From contig NW_027474181.1 of NCBI RefSeq assembly GCF_050947335.1, positions 1-64,000 of the forward strand: 64,000 nt of DNA, read 5' to 3'. The first letter of the stretch is position 1. Each line of letters begins with the position of its first letter. Of the stretch, positions 54,801 through 64,000 are shown one piece after another. Under the pieces are notes generated by a model. The model was not told the origin of the DNA, ran no database searches, and saw only the letters and a program-made list of their open reading frames with translations. Made by a program: the position numbers and the translations under genes. This stretch comes from Megachile rotundata (Eukaryota; Arthropoda; Insecta; Hymenoptera; Megachilidae).

Positions 54801-56889
54801 AACTCATATTATTAGCCATATTATGCTTATATGATCGATAGAACGACAATTACTATACTTATTACTGTTGTTATTATCAATCTAACTCATATTATTAGCC
54901 ATATTATGCTTATATGATCGATAGAATGACAATTACTATTCTCATTACTGTTATTATTATCAATCTAACTCATATTATTACCCATATTATGCTTATATGA
55001 TCGATTGAACGACAATTACTATACTTGTTACTCTCATTATTATCAATCTAACTCATATTATTAGCCATATTATGCTTATATGATCGATAGAACGACAATT
55101 ACTATACTTATTACTGTTGTTATTATCAATCTAACTCATACTATTAGCCATATTATGCTTATATTATCGATAGAACGACAATTACTATACTTGTTACTCT
55201 TATTATTATCAATCTAACTCATATTATTGGCCATATTATGTGGATATGATCGATAGGACGACAATTACTATACTCATTACTCTTATTATTATCAATCAAA
55301 CTCATATTATTAACCATATTATGCAGATATGATCGATAGAACGACAATTACTATACTTATTACTCTTATTATTATCAATCTAACTCATATTATTGGCCAT
55401 ATTATGTGGATATGATCGATAGGACGACAATTACTATACTTGTTACTCTCATTATTATCAATCTAACTCATATTATTAGCCATATTATGCTTATATGATC
55501 GATAGAACGACAATTACTATACTTATTATTGTTGTTATTATCAATCTAACTCATATTATTAGCCATATTATGCTTATATGATCGATACGATGACAATTAC
55601 TATTCTTCTTACTGTTATTATTATCAATCTAACTCATATTATTAGCCATATTATGCTTATATGATCGATAGAATGACAGTTACTATACTAAGTACTCTTA
55701 CTGTTGTCAATCTAACCCATATTATTAGCCATATTATGCTTATATTATCGATAGAACGACAATAACTATACTTGTTACTCTTATTATTATCAATCTAACC
55801 CATATTATTAGCCATATTATGCTTATATTATCGATAGAACGACAATAACTATACTTGTTACTCTTATTATTATCAATCTAACTCATATTATTAGAAATAT
55901 TAAGCTTATATGATCGATAGAACGACAATTACTATACTTATTACTCTTATTATTATCAATCTAACTGATATTATTAGCCATATTATGCTTATATGATCGA
56001 TAGAACGACAATTACTATACTTATTACTCTTATTATTATCAATCTAACTCATATTATTGGCCATATTATGCTTATATGATCGATTGAACGACAATAACTA
56101 TACTTGTTACTCTTATTATTATTAATCTAACTCATATTATTAGAAATATTAAGCTTATATGATCGATAGAACGACAATTACTATACTTATTACTCTTATT
56201 ATTATCAATCTAACTCATATTATTAGCCATATTATGCTTATATGATCGATAGAATGACAGTTACTATACTTAGTACTCTTACTGTTGTCAATCTAACTCA
56301 TATTATTAGCCATATTATGCTTATATGATCGATAGAACGACAATTACTATACTTATTATTGTTGTTATTATCAATCTAACTCATATTATTAGCCATATTA
56401 TGCTTATATGATCGATACAATGACAATTACTATTCTTCTTACTGTTATTATTATCAATCTAACTCATATTATTAGCCATATTATGCTTATATGATCGATA
56501 GAATGACAGTTACTATACTAAGTACTCTTACTGTTGTCAATCTAACCCATATTATTAGCCATATTATGCTTATATTATCGATAGAACGACAATAACTATA
56601 CTTGTTACTCTTATTATTATCAATCTAACTCATATTATTGGCCATATTATGCTTATATGATCGATTGAACGACAATAACTATACTTGTTACTCTTATTAT
56701 TATTAATCTAACTCATATTATTAGAAATATTAAGCTTATATGATCGATAGAACGACAATTACTATACTTATTACTCTTATTATTATCAATCTAACTCATA
56801 TTATTAGCCATATTATGCTTATATGATCGATAGAACGACAATTACTATACTTATTATTGTTGTTATTATCAATCTAACTCATATTATTA

Positions 56890-57800
56890 GCCATATTATG
56901 CTTATATGATCGATAGAATGACAATTACTATTCTTATTACTGTTATTATTATCAATCTAACTCATATTATTAGCCATATTATGCTTATATGATCGATAGA
57001 ATGACAGTTACTATACTTAGTACTCTTACTGTTGTCAATCTAACTCATATTATTAGCCATATTATGCTTATATTATCGATAGAACGACAATAACTATACT
57101 TGTTACTCTTATTATTATCAATCTAACTCATATTATTAGAACTATTAAGCTTATATGATCGATAGAACGACAATTACTATACTTATTACTCTTATTATTA
57201 TCAATCTAACTCATATTATTAGCCATATTATGCTTATATGATCGATAGAACGACAATTACTATACTTGTTACTCTTATTGTTATCAATCTAACTCATATT
57301 ATTAGAAATATTAAGCTTATATGATCGATTGAACGACAATTACTATACTTGTTACTCTTATTGTTATCAATCTAACTCATAATATTAGCCATATTATGCT
57401 TATAGGATCGATAGAACGACAATTACTATACTTCTTACTCTTATTATTATCAATCTAACTCATATTATTAGCCATATTATGCTTATATGATCTATAGGAC
57501 GACAATTACTATACTTGTTACTCTTATTTTTATCAATCTAACTCATATTATTAGCCATATTATGCTTATATGATCGATTGAACGACAATAACAATACTTG
57601 TTACTCTTATTATTATCAATCTAACTCATATTATTGGAAATATTAAGCTTATATGATCGATTGAACGACAATTACTATACTTGTTACTCTTATTGTTATC
57701 AATCTAACTCATACTATTAGCCATATTATGCTTATAGGATCGATAGAACGACAATTACTATACTTCTTACTCTTATTATTATCAATCTAACTCATATTAT
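56890..57800 (-). repeat. 0.9-kb segment repeated at about 59214-60124 (28-mer spacing)
   Basis: Eleven monomers, including the agaactattaagc type (57138 and 59462) and the following run through gcttataggatcgatag and cttcttactc, repeat 2324 bp (exactly 28 monomers) later. The match begins after about 56890, where attattgttg on the left corresponds to agtactctta. It ends near 57800, where attatgagcc corresponds to attattagcc and the following monomer differs. Confidence 0.75.
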
Positions 57801-60038
57801 GAGCCATATTATGCTTATATGATCGATTGAACGACAATTTCTATACTTGTTACGCTCATTATTATCAATCTAACTCATATTATTAGCCATATTATGCTTA
57901 TATGATCGATAGAACGACAATTACTATACTTATTATTGTTGTTATTATCAATCTAACTCATATTATTAGCCATATTATGCTTATATGATCGATACAATGA
58001 CAATTACTATTCTTCTTACTGTTATTATTATCAATCTAACTCATATTATTAGCCATATTATGCTTATATGATCGATAGAATGACAGTTACTATACTAAGT
58101 ACTCTTACTGTTGTCAATCTAACCCATATTATTAGCCATATTATGCTTATATTATCGATAGAACGACAATAACTATACTTGTTACTCTTATTATTATCAA
58201 TCTAGCCCATATTATTAGCCATATTATGCTTATATTATCGATAGAACGACAACAACTATACTTGTTACTCTTATTATTATTAATCTAACTCATATTATTA
58301 GAAATATTAAGCTTATATGATCGATAGAACGACAATTACTATACTTATTACTCTTATTATTATCAATCTAACTCATATTATTAGCCATATTATGATTATA
58401 TGATCGATAGAATGACAATTACTATACTTATTATTGTTGTTATTATCAATCTAACTCATATTATTAGCCATATTATGCTTATATGATCGATACAATGACA
58501 ATTACTATTCTTCTTACTGTTATTATTATCAATCTAACTCATATTATTAGCCATATTATGCTTATATGATCGATAGAATGACAGTTACTATACTAAGTAC
58601 TCTTACTGTTGTCAATCTAACCCATATTATTAGCCATATTATGCTTATATTATCGATAGAACGACAATAACTATACTTGTTACTCTTATTATTATCAATC
58701 TAACCCATATTATTAGCCATATTATGCTTATATTATCGATAGAACGACAATAACTATACTTGTTACTCTTATTATTATCAATCTAACTCATATTATTAGA
58801 AATATTAAGCTTATATGATCGATAGAACGACAATTACTATACTTATTACTCTTATTATTATCAATCTAACTGATATTATTAGCTATATTATGCTTATATG
58901 ATCGATAGAACGACAATTACTATACTTATTACTCTTATTATTATCAATCTAACTCATATTATTGGCCATATTATGCTTATATGATCGATTGAACGACAAT
59001 AACTATACTTGTTACTCTTATTATTATTAATCTAACTCATATTATTAGAAATATTAAGCTTATATGATCGATAGAACGACAATTACTATACTTATTACTC
59101 TTATTATTATCAATCTAACTCATATTATTAGCCATATTATGCTTATATGATCGATAGAATGACAGTCACTATACTTAGTACTCTTACTGTTGTCAATCTA
59201 ACTCATATTATTAGCCATATTATGCTTATATGATCGATAGAATGACAATTACTATTCTTATTACTGTTATTATTATCAATCTAACTCATATTATTAGCCA
59301 TATTATGCTTATATGATCGATAGAATGACAGTTACTATACTTAGTACTCTTACTGTTGTCAATCTAACTCATATTATTAGCCATATTATGCTTATATTAT
59401 CGATAGAACGACAATAACTATACTTGTTACTCTTATTATTATCAATCTAACTCATATTATTAGAACTATTAAGCTTATATGATCGATAGAACGACAATTA
59501 CTATACTTATTACTCTTATTATTATCAATCTAACTCATATTATTAGCCATATTATGCTTATATGATCGATAGAACGACAATTACTATACTTGTTACTCTT
59601 ATTGTTATCAATCTAACTCATATTATTAGAAATATTAAGCTTATATGATCGATTGAACGACAATTACTATACTTGTTACTCTTATTGTTATCAATCTAAC
59701 TCATACTATTAGCCATATTATGCTTATAGGATCGATAGAACGACAATTACTATACTTCTTACTCTTATTATTATCAATCTAACTCATATTATTAGCCATA
59801 TTATGCTTATATGATCTATAGGACGACAATTACTATACTTGTTACTCTTATTTTTATCAATCTAACTCATATTATTAGCCATATTATGCTTATACGATCG
59901 ATTGAACGACAATAACAATACTTGTTACTCTTATTATTATCAATCTAACTCATATCATTAGAAATATTAAGCTTATATGATCGATTGAACGACAATTACT
60001 ATACTTGTTACTCTTATTGTTATCAATCTAACTCATAC

Positions 60039-61721
60039 TATTAGCCATATTATGCTTATAGGATCGATAGAACGACAATTACTATACTTCTTACTCTTAT
60101 TATTATCAATCTAACTCATATTATTAGCCATATTATGCTTATATGATCGATAGGACGACAACTACTATACTTGTTACTCTTATTTTTATCAATCTAACTC
60201 ATATTATTAGCCATATTATGCTTATATGATCGATTGAACGACAATTTCTATACTTGTTACTCTCATTATTATCAATCTAACTCATATTATTAGCCATATT
60301 ATGCTTATATGATCGATAGAACGACAATTACTATACTTATTATTGTTGTTATTATCAATCTAACTCATATTATTAGCCATATTATGCTTATATGATCGAT
60401 ACAATGACAATTATTATTCTTCTTACTGTTATTATTATCAATCTAACTCATATTATTAGCCATATTATGCTTATATGATCGATAGAATGACAGTTACTAT
60501 ACTAAGTACTCTTACTGTTGTCAATCTAACCCATATTATTAGCCATATTATGCTTATATTATCGATAGAACGACAATAACTATACTTGTTACTCTTATTA
60601 TTATCAATCTAACTCATATTATTGGCCATATTATGCTTATATTATCGATAGAACGACAATAACTATACTTGTTACTCTTATTATTATCAATCTAACCCAT
60701 ATTATTAGCCATATTATGCTTATATTATCGATAGAACGACAATAACTATACTTGTTACTCTTATTATTATCAATCTAACTCATATTATTAGAACTATTAA
60801 GCTTATATGATCGATAGAACGACAATTACTATACTTATTACTCTTATTATTATCAATCTAACTCATATTATTAGCCATATTATGCTTATAGGATCGATAG
60901 AACGACAATTACTATACTTCTTACTCTTATTATTATCAATCTAACTCATATTATTAGCCATATTATGCTTATATGATCGATAGGACGACAACTACTATAC
61001 TTGTTACTCTTATTTTTATCAATCTAACTCATATTATTAGCCATATTATGCTTATATGATCGATTGAACGACAATTTCTATACTTGTTACTCTCATTATT
61101 ATCAATCTAACTCATATTATTAGCCATATTATGCTTATATGATCGATAGAACGACAATTACTATACTTATTATTGTTGTTATTATCAATCTAACTCATAT
61201 TATTAGCCATATTATGCTTATATGATCGATACAATGACAATTATTATTCTTCTTACTGTTATTATTATCAATCTAACTCATATTATTAGCCATATTATGC
61301 TTATATGATCGATAGAATGACAGTTACTATACTAAGTACTCTTACTGTTGTCAATCTAACCCATATTATTAGCCATATTATGCTTATATTATCGATAGAA
61401 CGACAATAACTATACTTGTTACTCTTATTATTATCAATCTAACTCATATTATTGGCCATATTATGCTTATATTATCGATAGAACGACAATAACTATACTT
61501 GTTACTCTTATTATTATCAATCTAACCCATATTATTAGCCATATTATGCTTATATTATCGATAGAACGACAATAACTATACTTGTTACTCTTATTATTAT
61601 CAATCTAACTCATATTATTAGAACTATTATGCTTATATGATCGATAGAACGACAATTACTATACTTATTACTCTTATTATTATCAATCTAACTCATATTA
61701 TTAGCCATATTATGCTTATAT
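60039..61721 (-). repeat. Near-perfect 830-bp 10-mer tandem duplication
   Basis: Ten monomers duplicated in tandem: 60039-60868, then 60869 onward to 61721, about 2.03 copies. Landmarks at the 830-bp offset are ggatcgatag (60061/60891), taggacgacaact (60151/60981), gatacaatg (60398/61228) and acaattattattcttc (about 60409/61239). The only difference I found is gaactattaagctt near 60790 against gaactattatgctt near 61620, which removes the HindIII site. This is among the youngest events visible in the window, if it is not an assembly duplication. Confidence 0.87.
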
Positions 61722-61812
61722 GATCGATAGAACGACAATTACTATACTTGTTACTCTTATTGTTATCAATCTAACTCATATTATTAGAAATATTAAGCTT
61801 ATATGATCGATT

Positions 61813-63884
61813 GAACGACAATTACTATACTTGTTACTCTTATTGTTATCAATCTAACTCATAATATTAGCCATATTATGCTTATAGGATCGATAGAACG
61901 ACAATTACTATACTTCTTACTCTTATTATTATCAATCTAACTCATATTATTGGCCATATTATGCTTATATGATCGATTGAACGACAATAACTATACTTGT
62001 TACTCTTATTATTATTAACCTAACTCATATTATTAGAAATATTAAGCTCATATGATCGATAGAACGACAATTACTATACTTATTACTCTTATTATTATCA
62101 ATCTAACTCATATTATTAGCCATATTATGATTATATGATCGATAGAACGACAATTACTATACTTATTACTCTTATTATTATCAATCTAACTCATATTATT
62201 AGCCATATTATGCTTATATGATCGATAGAACGACAATTACTATACTTATTATTGTTGTTATTATCAATCTAACTCATATTATTAGCCATATTATGCTTAT
62301 ATGATCGATAGAATGACAATTACTATTCTTATTACTGTTATTATTATCAATCTAAATCATATTATTAGCCATATTATGCTTATATGATCGATAGAATGAC
62401 AGTCACTGTACTTAGTACTCTTACTGTTGTCAATCTAACTCATATTATTAGCCATATTATGCTTATATTATCGATAGAACGACAATAACTATACTTGTTA
62501 CTCTTATTATTATCAATCTAACTCATATTATTAGAACTATTAAGCTTATATGATCGATAGAACGACAATTACTATACTTATTACTCTTATTATTATCAAT
62601 CTAACTCATATTATTAGCCATATTATGCTTATATGATCGATTGAACGACAATAACAATACTTGTTACTCGTATTATTATCAATCTAACTCATATTATTAG
62701 AAATATTAAGCTTATATGATCGATAGAACGACAATAACTATACTTGTTACTCTTATTATTATCAATCTAACTCATATTATTGGCCATATTATGCTTATAT
62801 TATCGATAGAACGACAATAACTATACTTGTTACTCTTATTATTATCAATCTAACCCATATTATTAGCCATATTATGCTTATAGGATCGATAGAACGACAA
62901 TTACTATACTTCTTACTCTTACTGTTGTCAATCTAACTCATATTATTAGCCATATTATGCTTATATTATCGATAGAACGACAATAACTATACTTGTTACT
63001 CTTATTATTATCAATCTAACTCATATTATTAGAACTATTAAGCTTATATGATCGATAGAACGACAATTACTATACTTATTACTCTTATTATTATCAATCT
63101 AACTCATATTATTAGCCATATTATGCTTATATGATCGATAGAACGACAATTACTATACTTGTTACTCTTATTGTTATCAATCTAACTCATAATATTAGCC
63201 ATATTATGCTTATAGGATCGATAGAACGGCAATTACTATACTTCTTACTCTTATCATTATCAATCTAACTCATATTATTGGCCATATTATGCTTATATGA
63301 TCGATTGAACGACAATAACTATACTTGTTACTCTTATTATTATTAACCTAACTCATATTATTAGAAATATTAAGCTCATATGATCGATAGAACGACAATT
63401 ACTATACTTATTACTCTTATTATTATCAATCTAACTCATATTATTAGCCATATTATGATTATATGATCGATAGAACGACAATTACTATACTTATTATTGT
63501 TGTTATTATCAATCTAACTCATATTATTAGCCATATTATGCTTATATGATCGATAGAATGACAATTACTATTCTTATTACTGTTATTATTATCAATCTAA
63601 ATCATATTATTAGCCATATTATGCTTATATGATCGATAGAATGACAGTCACTGTACTTAGTACTCTTACTGTTGTCAATCTAACTCATATTATTAGCCAT
63701 ATTATGCTTATATTATCGATAGAACGACAATAACTATACTTGTTACTCTTATTATTATCAATCTAACTCATATTATTAGAACTATTAAGCTTATATGATC
63801 GATAGAACGACAATTACTATACTTATTACTCTTATTATTATCAATCTAACTCATATTATTAGCCATATTATGCTTATATGATCG
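61813..63884 (-). repeat. 15/16-mer duplication with a one-monomer length difference
   Basis: The stretch 61813-62639 repeats at 63141-63884. The attaacctaactc landmark is at 62017 and 63345, 1328 bp (16 monomers) apart, while agtcactgta is at 62401 and 63646, 1245 bp (15 monomers) apart. One monomer was therefore lost or gained between them. In the first copy two similar monomers follow the ttatgattatatg landmark before attattgttg; in the second copy attattgttg follows directly. Small differences (tcttattatt/tcttatcatt, gaacgacaa/gaacggcaa) show the copies have begun to diverge. Confidence 0.82.
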
Positions 63885-64000
63885 ATAGAACGACAATTAC
63901 TATACTTGTTACTCTTATTGTTATCAATCTAACTCATAATATTAGCCATATTATGCTTATAGGATCGATAGAACGGCAATTACTATACTTCTTACTCTTA

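Larger units (their letters stand above)
51881..64000 (-). repeat. Block 3: 83-bp satellite array, reverse orientation
   Basis: About 146 copies of the 83-bp monomer on the minus strand (atcaatctaactcatattat and agccatattatgcttatatg are the reverse complements of the core). The variants are mostly those of block 2: gaaatattaagctt (HindIII-site type), cttagtactcttactgttgt (agtact type) and ttattattgttgttattatc. It also has private ones absent from block 2: gatacaatgacaattac with ctattcttcttactg, gaactattaagctt with a tight distribution, and gacaataacaatacttg. All seven occurrences of the gatacaatg/gatacgatg monomer (52181, 55584, 56414, 57991, 58489, 60398, 61228) are separated by exact multiples of 83: 41, 10, 19, 6, 23 and 10 monomers. 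I found no indels. No gene or other element is present. Confidence 0.97.

Noticed and set aside
1..64000. CENP-B box or telomere repeats marking the chromosomal location
   Set aside because: I saw no sequence resembling the 17-bp CENP-B box in the monomer, and no runs of TTAGGG-, TTAGG- or TTTAGGG-type repeat. The position of the array on a chromosome cannot be inferred.
1..64000. Transposable element ends, target-site duplications or tRNA-like sequence inside the array
   Set aside because: No stretch departs from the 83-bp monomer. All variation is by substitution or 1-4 base indels, with no inserted foreign sequence outside the N gaps.

Overview
The window is satellite DNA from end to end. 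Apart from two 100-base runs of N, every stretch I read is a tandem copy of one AT-rich monomer of 83 bp (a canonical copy is about 24% G+C by my hand count). That gives roughly 769 monomers in 63.8 kb of called sequence. I find no gene, RNA gene, transposon, CRISPR array, promoter or terminator. The monomer has stops in all frames, and because 83 is not a multiple of 3 the frame rotates at each copy. The few short open frames are satellite read by chance. A block this large, with higher-order structure and nominal assembly gaps, points to heterochromatin (centromeric, pericentromeric, subtelomeric or sex-chromosome) of a eukaryotic nuclear genome. I do not recognise the family and cannot name the organism.

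Block 1 (1-22783, + orientation, about 274 monomers) carries monomer variants with tctgcat/ggttaat, ctgag, aacagtgagtgcaa and attattag-type changes. From 9482 to the gap it is a higher-order repeat (HOR) of exactly 63 monomers (5229 bp), about 2.5 copies, differing by a handful of single bases and one replaced monomer. Left of 9482 lie rearranged pieces of the same HOR: 2417-4927 matches 14369-16879, and 3754-6050 is repeated at 8236-10532. A divergent 26-monomer island (6051-8235) sits between the last two.

Block 2 (22884-51780, same orientation, about 348 monomers) has a different set of variants: a HindIII-site monomer (aagcttaatatttc), an agtact monomer, an aacaacaataataag monomer and others. 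It has no single HOR. Instead it holds nested and overlapping segmental duplications at spacings of 3, 4, 7, 13, 27/28, 30 and 43 monomers, and landmark monomers recur 60 to 154 monomers apart. Almost every spacing is an exact multiple of 83, and the departures trace to identifiable 1-4 base indels.

Block 3 (51881-64000, 146 monomers) is the same satellite in the opposite orientation. It uses block 2-type monomers plus private variants, with its own 10-mer, 15/16-mer and 28-mer duplications. The orientation change coincides with the second N gap, so the sequence alone cannot show whether the inversion is real or a scaffolding choice.

The biological content is the multi-scale history of the array: homogenised HORs, crossover-type junctions, conversion-like monomer replacement, and a possible inversion. 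There is no protein-coding system here.
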